Below, piece after piece: positions 54,833 through 62,943 of a stretch of DNA of 64,000 nt; the first letter of the stretch is position 1; each line of letters opens with the position of its first letter. The notes beneath the pieces are model-generated. The model did no database searches, was not told the origin of the DNA, and saw only the letters and a program-made list of their open reading frames with translations. Origin of the DNA: JAJXWB01 sp046349085 (lineage in GTDB: Bacteria; Pseudomonadota; Alphaproteobacteria; Rhizobiales; Beijerinckiaceae); NCBI GenBank assembly GCA_046349085.1, contig JAXMDA010000008.1, forward strand, positions 1 through 64,000. Reading direction: 5' to 3'. Position numbers and translations under genes: made by a program.

Positions 54833-55504
54833 ATGACCCCCGACCGCCTGCGCGCCATCGCCTTCTGGGCGGGCGAACTCACCGGGACGGAACTCGAGCG
54901 CGCCTGCCGCGGACTGGTCGAGAAGACCTGGCCGGCCGGCGCGACCATCGTGCATCGCGGCGACGCGTTCGAGTACTGGACCGGCGTCGTCTCGGGGCTG
55001 GTGAAGATCTCGTCGGTGTCCTCGAGCGGCAAGGCGGTCAGCCTCGCCGGGATGCCCGCCGGCATGTGGTTCGGCGAAGGCTCGATGCTGAAGGGGGAGC
55101 GGCGGCAGTACGATCTCGTCACGCTGCGCGAGTCGCGGCTGGCGATGATGAACCGCACGACCTTCGCCTGGCTGTTCGAGAATTCCGTCGGCTTCAACCG
55201 CTTTCTCGTGCGTCAGTTCAACGAGCGGCTGGGGCAGTTCATCGCGCTGGTCGAACACGACCGGATGCTCGACGGCGTGGCGCGCGTCGCGCGCGTGATC
55301 GCCTGGCTGTTCAATCCCGTGCTTAATCCGAATATTGGACGGAGCCTCGACATCAGCCAGGAGGAACTCGGCCTGATCGCGGGCCTGTCGCGCCAGGTGG
55401 CCAATCGCGCACTGCAGATTCTGGAAGCCGAAGGGCTGCTGAAGATAACGCAGGCTTCACTGACGCCGCTGGATCTGCCGGCGCTCAGCCGGTACGGCGA
55501 TTGA
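54833..55504 (+). CDS. Crp/Fnr family transcriptional regulator, next to the liv operon
   Basis: A 223-residue regulator. The cNMP-binding-like domain (about 25-125: WPAGATIVHRGDAFEYWTGVVSGLVKIS, AGMPAGMWFGEGSMLKGERRQYDLV) is followed by the dimer helix and an HTH at about 178-200 (ISQEELGLIAGLSRQVANRALQILEAEGLL). No Fnr-type Cys cluster. It lies 209 bases upstream of the CoA ligase-liv operon on the same strand and is a good candidate for its regulator, since such regulators often sit next to their targets, though no operator was identified. Confidence 0.9.
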   Translation: MTPDRLRAIAFWAGELTGTELERACRGLVEKTWPAGATIVHRGDAFEYWTGVVSGLVKISSVSSSGKAVSLAGMPAGMWFGEGSMLKGERRQYDLVTLRESRLAMMNRTTFAWLFENSVGFNRFLVRQFNERLGQFIALVEHDRMLDGVARVARVIAWLFNPVLNPNIGRSLDISQEELGLIAGLSRQVANRALQILEAEGLLKITQASLTPLDLPALSRYGD

Positions 55505-55713
55505 AATGCGGCCGTTGGCCGGGACGCCTAGACGAAAGTAGGGGAAGCCGCCGCAGACTCAGGGGCGCACGCTAACTGACAAAATGGACCCGCGCAGTCA
55601 AGCGCGTGCTTGCCATCAGCCATGCGCATTGCGAATGTTACGCCGCCGGATCGCGCCAGCGCGCGTCCGGGCAAACGACAGAGCGTCGACGAGGCGCCGG
55701 AGGGGAGCGGGGA

Positions 55714-57702
55714 GTGGCAACGAGCCAGCAGGGTTCTGCACGCGAAACGGCGGAAGACACGTTCCCCAAGCTGTTGCGCATGCATGCGCAGACGCGAGGC
55801 GCGCGTCCGGCGTTCCGCCACAAGGACCGCGGCATCTGGCAAACGTGGACCTGGGCGGAAGTGTACGACAACGTGCGCGCGATTGCGCTCGGCCTGCGCA
55901 AGCTCGGCGTGGGCGAAGGCGACAAGGTCGCGATCGTCGGCGCCAACCGGCCGCTGCTCTACTGGAGCCTCTGCGCGGCGCAGATGCTGCGCGCCACGCC
56001 CGTGCCGGTCTATGCCGACGCGGTGGCCGACGAACTCGCCTACGTGCTCGAAAACGCCGACGTGAAGGTCGCCGCCGCGCAGGACCAGGAGCAGGTCGAC
56101 AAGCTGCTGTCGATTTCAGATCGCCTGCCGACGCTCGAGCATATTGTCTACGACGAGGACCGCGGCTTGCGCGACTATGCGCAGACCAACCTGACGGCGC
56201 TCGGCGATCTGATGGAAGCCTCCGCCAAGGCGTTGCGCTCCGAGGCTTCGCTCGGCCGTACGCTCGACGCGCTGATCGACGAGGGGCGCGCGGACGACGC
56301 ATCCATCATGCTCTACACGTCAGGCACGACCGGCCGCTCGAAGGGCGTGGTGCTCGCCGCCGGCCGCTCGGTGCAGGCGGCGCGCGACACGGTCGCCTTC
56401 GACGGGCTGACGGACAGGGACGAGCAACTCGCCTACCTGCCGCTGGCGTGGGTCGGCGACCACTACCTCAATTATGCGCAGGCGCTGGTGGCCGGCTCCT
56501 GCATCGCCTGCCCGGAAAACGCCGACACGGTCGCGCAGGACCTGCGCGAGATCGGGCCGTCCTTCTATTTCGCGCCGCCGCGCGTGTTCGAGGCGCAGCT
56601 TACGCGCATCATGATCCGCATGGAGGACGCCAGCGCCCTCAAGCGCAGGATGTTCGACCATTTCATCGGCGTCGCGCGCAAGTGGGGCGAAAAGATCCTC
56701 AACGGCGAGAGCGTGCCGTTTTTCGCGCGGCTGCACTATGCGCTGGGCGAGGCGCTGGTCTACGGCCCGCTGAAGAACGTGCTCGGCTATTCCAACATTC
56801 GCGCCGCCTATACGGCGGGCGAAGCGATCGGCGGCGATCTCTTCTCGTTCTACCGCTCGCTCGGGCTCAACCTGAAGCAGCTCTACGGCCAGACCGAAGC
56901 CTTCCTCTACGTGACCGCGCACGCCAACGGCGCCGTGCGTTCCGATACGGTCGGGCCGCCCGCGCCGAATGTCGAAATACGCATCGCCGACGATGGCGAA
57001 GTGCAGTTCAAGTCGCCGGGCCAATTCGTCTCCTACTACAAGGAGCCGGAGAAGACGATCGAAACGCTGACGCCGGACGGCTATGTGAAAACGGGCGACG
57101 CCGGCTTCTTCGATACGGACGGGCAATTGCGCATCCTCGATCGCGCCAAGGACGTCGGCAAGCTGAGGGACGGCACGATCTTCGCGCCCAAATACATCGA
57201 GAACAAGCTGAAGTTCTTCCCCAACATCAAGGAAGCCGTGGCTTTCGGCGACGCGCGCGACTTCGTGACCGTCATGCTGAATATCGAGCTGACGGCCGTC
57301 GGCAACTGGGCCGAGCGCAACAACATCTCCTATGGCTCCTACCAGGAGCTCGCCGGCCATCCGCGCGTGTACGAGCTGATCGCCAAACACGTCGACGAGG
57401 TGAACGCCTCGCTGTCGAGGGAGCCGCGCATGGCGGGCGCGCAGATCGCGCGCTTCCTGATCCTGCCGAAGGAGCTCGACGCCGACGACGGCGAACTGAC
57501 GCGCACGCAGAAGGTGCGCCGCGGCTTCATCGCCGAACGCTACGAGCCGCTGGTGAAGGGCCTCTACGACGGCTCGAAGCAGGCCGACATTTCCACCGAA
57601 GTGACATTCGAGGACGGACGAAAGGGCATGATTTCCGGCCGCGTCGCCATCGTCGATCTCGCGCGCCACGGCGCGGCCGCACAGGGAAGCAAGGCGGCAT
57701 GA
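55714..57702 (+). CDS. Long-chain acyl-CoA synthetase family (AMP-binding) ligase
   Basis: A 662-residue adenylate-forming ligase that activates a carboxylic acid to its acyl-AMP and then acyl-CoA. The P-loop-like motif is MLYTSGTTGRSKGVVLA (about 197-213), then AYLPLAWVGDHYLNYAQALV, the LYGQTEAF block, TGDAGFFDTDGQLRILDRAKD with the hinge, and the C-terminal domain. It resembles the FadD15/long-chain type rather than acetyl-CoA synthetase. I use the GTG at 55714, behind GGAGGGGAG, over an ATG at 55606. It opens the liv operon with ATGA overlap to livG, so the imported ligand is probably its substrate. Confidence 0.9.
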   Translation: MATSQQGSARETAEDTFPKLLRMHAQTRGARPAFRHKDRGIWQTWTWAEVYDNVRAIALGLRKLGVGEGDKVAIVGANRPLLYWSLCAAQMLRATPVPVYADAVADELAYVLENADVKVAAAQDQEQVDKLLSISDRLPTLEHIVYDEDRGLRDYAQTNLTALGDLMEASAKALRSEASLGRTLDALIDEGRADDASIMLYTSGTTGRSKGVVLAAGRSVQAARDTVAFDGLTDRDEQLAYLPLAWVGDHYLNYAQALVAGSCIACPENADTVAQDLREIGPSFYFAPPRVFEAQLTRIMIRMEDASALKRRMFDHFIGVARKWGEKILNGESVPFFARLHYALGEALVYGPLKNVLGYSNIRAAYTAGEAIGGDLFSFYRSLGLNLKQLYGQTEAFLYVTAHANGAVRSDTVGPPAPNVEIRIADDGEVQFKSPGQFVSYYKEPEKTIETLTPDGYVKTGDAGFFDTDGQLRILDRAKDVGKLRDGTIFAPKYIENKLKFFPNIKEAVAFGDARDFVTVMLNIELTAVGNWAERNNISYGSYQELAGHPRVYELIAKHVDEVNASLSREPRMAGAQIARFLILPKELDADDGELTRTQKVRRGFIAERYEPLVKGLYDGSKQADISTEVTFEDGRKGMISGRVAIVDLARHGAAAQGSKAA

Positions 57703-58478
57703 GCGGCGCGGACGACATTCTCCTCAAGGTCGACAACGTCTCGCTGTCGTTCGGCGGCGTGCGCGCGATCACCGACGTTTCCTTCGACATCCGCAAGGGC
57801 GAGATCCGCGCGATCATCGGGCCGAACGGCGCCGGCAAGACGTCGATGCTGAACGTCATCAACGGATTCTACCATCCGCAGCAGGGCAGCATCTCGTTCC
57901 ACGGCAAGACGCGCGCGCGCATGAAGCCCTACGAGGCGGCGAGCCAGGGCATTGCGCGCACCTTCCAGAACGTCGCGCTGTTCAAGGGCATGTCGACGCT
58001 CGACAACATTCTCGCCGGCCGCGCGCTGAAGATGAAGTCGAGCTTCTTCTGGCAGATGTTCCGGCACGGGCCGGCGCTGACAGAAGAGATCGAGCATCGC
58101 AAGTTCTGCGAGGAGATCATCGACTTCCTCGAGATCGAGCATATTCGCAAGGCGCCGGTCGGCACGCTGCCCTACGGCCTGCAGAAGCGCGTGGAGCTTG
58201 GGCGCGCGCTCGCCATGGAGCCGACGCTGCTGCTGCTCGACGAGCCGATGGCCGGCATGAACCTCGAAGAAAAGCAGGACATGAGCCGCTTCATCATCGA
58301 CGTGAACCAGCATTACGGCACGACGATCGCGCTGATCGAGCACGACATCGGCGTGGTGATGGATCTGTCCGATCGCATCGTCGTGCTCGAATACGGCCAC
58401 AAAATCGCCGACGGCGATCCCGACCAAGTGAAGAGCGACCAGAAAGTGATCGACGCCTATCTGGGGGTTTCACACTGA
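57699..58478 (+). CDS. Branched-chain amino acid-type ABC transporter ATPase, LivG-like
   Basis: A 259-residue ATPase. Walker A is GPNGAGKTSM (about 42-51), the Q-loop region reads GIARTFQNVALFKGMSTLDNI, the signature variant is LPYGLQKRVELGRALAM, Walker B is LLLLDEPMAGMN, and the switch His is in IALIEHDIGVVMDLSDRI. AxSxGIARTFQN is typical of LivG. It overlaps the CoA ligase stop by 4 bases and livH by 1 base. In such operons the ligand is often an organic acid, not an amino acid. Confidence 0.94.
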   Translation: MSGADDILLKVDNVSLSFGGVRAITDVSFDIRKGEIRAIIGPNGAGKTSMLNVINGFYHPQQGSISFHGKTRARMKPYEAASQGIARTFQNVALFKGMSTLDNILAGRALKMKSSFFWQMFRHGPALTEEIEHRKFCEEIIDFLEIEHIRKAPVGTLPYGLQKRVELGRALAMEPTLLLLDEPMAGMNLEEKQDMSRFIIDVNQHYGTTIALIEHDIGVVMDLSDRIVVLEYGHKIADGDPDQVKSDQKVIDAYLGVSH

Positions 58479-59434
58479 TGAACCTCCTCTACCAAATCTT
58501 CGTCGATCCGTTCATGCAGATGGGCACGTCGCCCGATCTGCTGGTGCAGACGCTGTGGGAAGGCCTCGTCGGCGGCGTGCTCTATTCGCTGATCGCGCTC
58601 GGCTTCGTGCTGATCTTCAAGGCGTCCGGCGTGTTCAATTTCGCGCAGGGCATCATGATGGTGTTCGCCGCGCTGACGCTCGTCGGCTTCTACGAGAAAG
58701 GCGTGCCGGCGCCGCTCGCGCTGCTGCTGGCCATCGGCGTCATGTACCTGCTGGCGCTCGGCGTCGAGCGCGTGGTGCTGCGGCCGCTGGTCAACCAGCC
58801 CGACATCATGCTGTTCATGGCGACCTTCGGGCTCACATACATCCTGATCGGCGCGGGCGAACTGGTGTTCGGCGGCGATCCCAAGGAAATGCCGGTGCGC
58901 GCGCTGGGCCTGCCGAAGGGCGCCGTCGATTTCAAAATCCTCGGCGGTCTGGTCTCGCTGCAGAAGATCGACATTGCCGCCGCCGTCATCGCGTCCACGA
59001 TGGTCGCGGGCCTGGCGCTGTTCTTCCAGAAGACGCGCATCGGCCGCGCTCTTCGCGCCGTGGCGGACGATCACCAGGCGGCGCTGTCGGTGGGCATCTC
59101 GCTCAACCAGATCTGGGTCATCGTCTGGTTCACCGCCGGCATTGTCGCGCTGGCGACGGGCATCATGTGGGGCGCGCGCTCGGACGTGTCGTTCGCCCTG
59201 CAGGTCATCTCGTTGAAGGCGCTGCCCGTGCTCATCCTGGGCGGCTTCACCTCGGTGCCCGGCGCCATCGTCGGCGGCCTCATCATCGGCATCGGCGAGA
59301 AGCTCGGCGAATTCTACTGGGGGCCACTGGTTGGCGGCGGCATCGAAAGCTGGCTCGCCTACGCCATCGCCCTCGCCTTCCTGCTGTTCAAGCCCGAAGG
59401 GCTGTTCGGCGAGAAGATCATCGAACGCATCTGA
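58478..59434 (+). CDS. Branched-chain-type ABC transporter permease, LivH-like
   Basis: A 318-residue inner-membrane permease of the LivH family with about 8-9 helices. The signature segment is SLIALGFVLIFKASGVFNFAQGIMM (about 38-62), followed by YILIGAGELVFGG, and SLKALPVLILGGFTSVPGAIVGGLIIG near the end, the coupling loop region to the ATPase. It overlaps livG by 1 base and precedes livM by 12 bases. Confidence 0.95.
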   Translation: MNLLYQIFVDPFMQMGTSPDLLVQTLWEGLVGGVLYSLIALGFVLIFKASGVFNFAQGIMMVFAALTLVGFYEKGVPAPLALLLAIGVMYLLALGVERVVLRPLVNQPDIMLFMATFGLTYILIGAGELVFGGDPKEMPVRALGLPKGAVDFKILGGLVSLQKIDIAAAVIASTMVAGLALFFQKTRIGRALRAVADDHQAALSVGISLNQIWVIVWFTAGIVALATGIMWGARSDVSFALQVISLKALPVLILGGFTSVPGAIVGGLIIGIGEKLGEFYWGPLVGGGIESWLAYAIALAFLLFKPEGLFGEKIIERI

Positions 59435-59446
59435 TCGGGGCGCGCC

Positions 59447-60523
59447 GTGTTCTACCGGGAAGTCGGACAGTTCAAGACGAGTTACGCAGCCGATCAGGCG
59501 ATCTTTCCGATCCGCCAGGACCGGATCGGCCTGGCGTTGATCCTCGCCGTCGCCTTCATCGGCATTCCGCTGGTCGGCGGGGAGTTCATGATCGCCTCGG
59601 TCATGGTGCCCTTCCTGATCCTGGCGCTGGCGGCGATCGGCCTCAACATCCTCATCGGCTACACGGGCCTGATCTCGCTCGGCACGGGCGCCTTCATGGG
59701 GGTGGGCGCCTATGCCTGCTACAAGCTCTCGACGCTGTTCCCGGCCGTCAACATCATCGTCTGGATCGTCGCCTCCGGCCTCGTTTCCTGCGCGGTCGGG
59801 GTCGTGTTCGGCCTGCCGAGCCTGCGCATCAAGGGCTTCTACCTCGCGATCGCGACGCTCGCCGCGCAGTTCTTCCTGCAATGGTGCTTCGTGCGGCTGG
59901 GCTGGCTCTACAACTACAATCCTTCCGGCGCGATCGAGGTGCCGGTCCATACGCTGTTCGGCATTCCGATCACCGGCGCGACCGCCAAGCCGCTGACGCG
60001 CTATTTCGTCGTGCTGTCGATCGTCGTCGTGATGACCTGGTTCGCCTCCAACCTCGTGCACGGCCGTATCGGCCGCAACTGGATGGCGGTGCGCGACATG
60101 GACATCGCCGCGCAGCTCATGGGCATTCGCCTGCTGCCGGCCAAGCTTCTCGCCTTCGCGGTCTCGTCCTTCTACGCGGGCGTCGCCGGCGCGATGATGG
60201 TGTTCCTGTGGCTCGGCGCGGCGGAGCCGGAAGCGTTCAACATCAACGAATCCTTCGTGCTTCTGTTCATGGTCATCATCGGCGGGCTGGGCAGTCTCGT
60301 CGGTTCTTTCCTTGGCGCGGCGCTGATCCACATCCTGCCGATCATCGTGCGCACCGCGCCGGATGCGCTTGGGATCAAGATCGGCTCGGCGACGGCGGAG
60401 CACCTGACTTTTCTCATCACCGGCGCGCTGATTATATTCTTCCTGATCGTCGAGCCGCACGGCCTTGCGCGCCTGTGGCAGATCGCGAAGCAGAAGCTGC
60501 GGGTCTGGCCGTTCCCGTACTAA
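59447..60523 (+). CDS. Branched-chain-type ABC transporter permease, LivM-like
   Basis: A 358-residue inner-membrane permease with about 9-10 helices. LivM marks are AAIGLNILIGYTGLISLGTGAFMGVGAYACYKL (about 63-96), LPSLRIKGFYLAIATLAAQFF, MAVRDMDIAAQLMGIRLLPAKLLAF (coupling helix) and EAFNINESFVLLFMVIIGGLGSLVGSFLG. The start is a GTG at 59447. Pairs with LivH to form the membrane core. Followed 32 bases later by the binding protein gene. Confidence 0.95.
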   Translation: MFYREVGQFKTSYAADQAIFPIRQDRIGLALILAVAFIGIPLVGGEFMIASVMVPFLILALAAIGLNILIGYTGLISLGTGAFMGVGAYACYKLSTLFPAVNIIVWIVASGLVSCAVGVVFGLPSLRIKGFYLAIATLAAQFFLQWCFVRLGWLYNYNPSGAIEVPVHTLFGIPITGATAKPLTRYFVVLSIVVVMTWFASNLVHGRIGRNWMAVRDMDIAAQLMGIRLLPAKLLAFAVSSFYAGVAGAMMVFLWLGAAEPEAFNINESFVLLFMVIIGGLGSLVGSFLGAALIHILPIIVRTAPDALGIKIGSATAEHLTFLITGALIIFFLIVEPHGLARLWQIAKQKLRVWPFPY

Positions 60524-60555
60524 ATTCAATATCGAGAGGAAGAGGGAGGACTGAA

Positions 60556-61878
60556 ATGAAAGCCCGGAAGACAATTGCGCTGGCGCTGCTTGCCGCCACC
60601 GCGCTCGCGGCGCCGGCGGCGCCTGCGGCGGCAGAAGACATTTTCGTGCCGCTGTTCACCTATCGCACGGGTCCGTTCGCGGGCTCGGGCACGTCGATCG
60701 CCAACGGCATGCGCGACTACCTCGAAATGCTGAACGCGCGCGACGGCGGCATCGGCGGCGTCAAGCTCGCCATCGAGGAATGCGAGACGGGCTACGACAC
60801 CAAGAAGGGCCTCGAATGCTACGAGGCGGTGAAGCCGAAGAAGCCGGTCATGGTCAATCCGTGGTCGACCGGCATCACGCTGCCGCTGATTCCGAAGGCG
60901 GCCGTCGACAAGATCCCGATCCTGTCCATGGCCTATGGCCTGTCGGCCTCGTCGGAAGGCGACACCTTCCCGTGGGTGTTCAATCCGCCGGACACTTATT
61001 GGGACGGCATGTCGATGATCATCAAGTACATCGCCTCCCAGGAAGGCGGTCTCGACAAGCTCAAGGGCAAGAAGATCGGCTATCTCTATCTCGACGCCGG
61101 CTATGGCAAGGAGCCGCTGCCGTTCCTCGCCGATCTTTCCAAGGAGCTCGGCTTCGAGACGAAGCTCTATCCGGTGCCGGCGGCTGAAATGCAGAACCAG
61201 TCGGCGCAATGGCTGAACGTGCGCCGCGACCGCCCGGACTACATGATCATGTACGGCTGGGGCGCGATGCAGCCGACCGCGATCAAGGAGGCCGCGAAGA
61301 CCAACTACCCGATGGAGAAGTTCATCTCGATCTGGTGGCCGAGCGAGGAAGACGCCAAGGGCGCCGGCCAGGAGGCCGTCGGCTTCAAGTCGCTCAACTG
61401 GCATGCCGCGACGGCCGACTTCCCGGTCATCAAGGACATCGAGAAGCACATCGTCGGCGCGGGCAAGAGCCAGGCGCCGAAGGAGCAGGTCGGCACCGTG
61501 CTGTACAATCGCGGCGTCTACAACTCGATGCTGATCGCCGAAGCCATCCGCACGGCGCAGAAGGTCACCGGCAAGAAGGCGGTGACCGGCGAGGACGTGC
61601 GGCGCGGGCTTGAAGGCCTGAACGTCGACGCGGCGCGCCTGAAGGAAATGGGCATGGAAGGCTTCACGGGGCCGATCAAGCTCACCTGCGCCGATCACAA
61701 CGGCCATCGCCCGACCTTCGTGCAGCGCTTCGACGGCGCGAAATACGTGAAGGTCTCCGACTGGATCGAGCCGATGACCGAAAAGGTCGGCGCGCTGCTG
61801 AAGGCCGACGCCAAGGCCTATGCCGAGAAGAACGCCGGCTGGCCGGCGCGCACGGAAGCCTGCGACTCCAAGTCGTAA
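60556..61878 (+). CDS. Branched-chain-type ABC transporter substrate-binding protein, LivK-like
   Basis: A 440-residue periplasmic binding protein. The signal peptide is KTIALALLAATALAAPAAPAAA. The mature part has the type I binding fold: FVPLFTYRTGPFAGSGTSIANGMRDYLEMLNARDGG (ligand loop 1), IEECETGYDTKKGLECYEAV, ILSMAYGLSASSEGDTFPW, KIGYLYLDAGYGKEP and the RGVYNSMLIAEAIRTAQKVTG C-lobe. Cys in the EECETGY, GLECYEA and TEACDSK segments may form disulfides. Strong SD GGGAGGA. A stem-loop just after the stop probably helps keep this mRNA part abundant. Ligand is likely a carboxylic acid activated by the operon's ligases. Confidence 0.93.
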   Translation: MKARKTIALALLAATALAAPAAPAAAEDIFVPLFTYRTGPFAGSGTSIANGMRDYLEMLNARDGGIGGVKLAIEECETGYDTKKGLECYEAVKPKKPVMVNPWSTGITLPLIPKAAVDKIPILSMAYGLSASSEGDTFPWVFNPPDTYWDGMSMIIKYIASQEGGLDKLKGKKIGYLYLDAGYGKEPLPFLADLSKELGFETKLYPVPAAEMQNQSAQWLNVRRDRPDYMIMYGWGAMQPTAIKEAAKTNYPMEKFISIWWPSEEDAKGAGQEAVGFKSLNWHAATADFPVIKDIEKHIVGAGKSQAPKEQVGTVLYNRGVYNSMLIAEAIRTAQKVTGKKAVTGEDVRRGLEGLNVDAARLKEMGMEGFTGPIKLTCADHNGHRPTFVQRFDGAKYVKVSDWIEPMTEKVGALLKADAKAYAEKNAGWPARTEACDSKS

Positions 61879-61891
61879 GCGCCGCTCTCGT

Positions 61892-61920
61892 CCCGGCGTC
61901 CGCCTTGCGCCGACGCCGGG
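61892..61920 (+). promoter_or_regulatory. Intercistronic stem-loop between livK and livF
   Basis: A 9-base-pair GC stem (cccggcgtc 61892-61900 with gacgccggg 61912-61920) with an 11-base loop, 13 bases after the livK stop. No T run follows, so it is not a terminator. It is placed like the hairpins that protect binding-protein mRNA from 3' exonucleases and raise the level of the binding protein relative to the other components. Confidence 0.6.
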
Positions 61921-61981
61921 AATGTCGATCGACATAATCTCCCGAGGACCCGCGCCCTCGGGAAGCCATCCGAGACCTGAC

Positions 61982-62821
61982 ATGACGACTTCCGCGCCCA
62001 GCGCGCCGCAGCCCGCAACCGACGACATCCTGACGGTCAACAACATCGAGGTGATCTACAATCACGTCGTGCTGGTGCTGAAGGGCGTTTCGCTCACGGT
62101 GCCGCGCGGCGGCATCGTCGCGCTGCTCGGCGCGAACGGCGCCGGCAAGACGACGACGCTGAAATCCATCTCCAACCTGATCCGCGCCGAGCGCGGCGAG
62201 GTGACGAAAGGCTCGATCGAGTTTTCGGGAGAACGCGTCGACAAGCTGCGGCCGGACGATCTCGTGCGGCGTGGCTGCATCCAGGTGATGGAAGGCCGGC
62301 ACTGCTTCGGCCATCTCTCGATCGAGGAAAACCTGATGACCGGCGCCTTTACGCGCCGGGACGGGCGGCGCGCGATCGCCGATGCGCTCGAGGAAGTTTA
62401 TGCATTCTTTCCTCGATTGAAGGAGCGCCGCCAGTCGCTGGCCGGCTATACGTCCGGCGGCGAGCAGCAGATGTGCGCGATCGGCCGGGCGATGATGTCG
62501 AAACCGAAGATGATCCTGCTCGACGAACCCTCGATGGGCCTTGCCCCGCAGGTTGTCGAAGAAATTTTTGAAATCGTTCGCGATCTGAATTCCAAGAGCG
62601 GCGTGTCCTTCCTCCTCGCGGAGCAGAACACCAATATCGCGCTGCGTTACGCGAACTATGGCTACATCCTCGAAAACGGCCGCATCGTGCTGGACGGCGA
62701 AGCGCAGGCGCTGCGGGAAAACCAGGACGTGAAGGAATTTTATCTCGGCGTGTCCGGTGGCGACAGAAAGAGCTTCCGTGACGTAAAACACTACAAGCGC
62801 CGCAAACGCTGGCTGGCTTAA
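61982..62821 (+). CDS. Branched-chain-type ABC transporter ATPase, LivF-like
   Basis: A 279-residue ATPase. Walker A is GANGAGKTTT (about 52-61), Q-loop GCIQVMEGRHCFGHLSIEENL, signature TSGGEQQMCAIGRAM (GEQQ is LivF-like), Walker B ILLDEPSMGLAPQ, switch region LLAEQNTNIALRYANYGYILENGRI. After the usual YLG end it has a 20-residue basic tail (DRKSFRDVKHYKRRKRWLA), found in the LivF of ligase-linked operons. The ATG at 61982 places a short leader before ILTVNNIEVIY; an ATG at 61922 is also possible. Partner of LivG. Confidence 0.93.
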   Translation: MTTSAPSAPQPATDDILTVNNIEVIYNHVVLVLKGVSLTVPRGGIVALLGANGAGKTTTLKSISNLIRAERGEVTKGSIEFSGERVDKLRPDDLVRRGCIQVMEGRHCFGHLSIEENLMTGAFTRRDGRRAIADALEEVYAFFPRLKERRQSLAGYTSGGEQQMCAIGRAMMSKPKMILLDEPSMGLAPQVVEEIFEIVRDLNSKSGVSFLLAEQNTNIALRYANYGYILENGRIVLDGEAQALRENQDVKEFYLGVSGGDRKSFRDVKHYKRRKRWLA

Positions 62822-62943
62822 TCTGCCGCGTTGACGCCTTTTTTCCTCCGTGCCAATGAGAAGGGCGGCTGGGGATACCGCGCCGAAATAAAACAAAATT
62901 CGAAACGACGCCTGCTGGCTCGTTCGGCACGAAGGCGGACATC

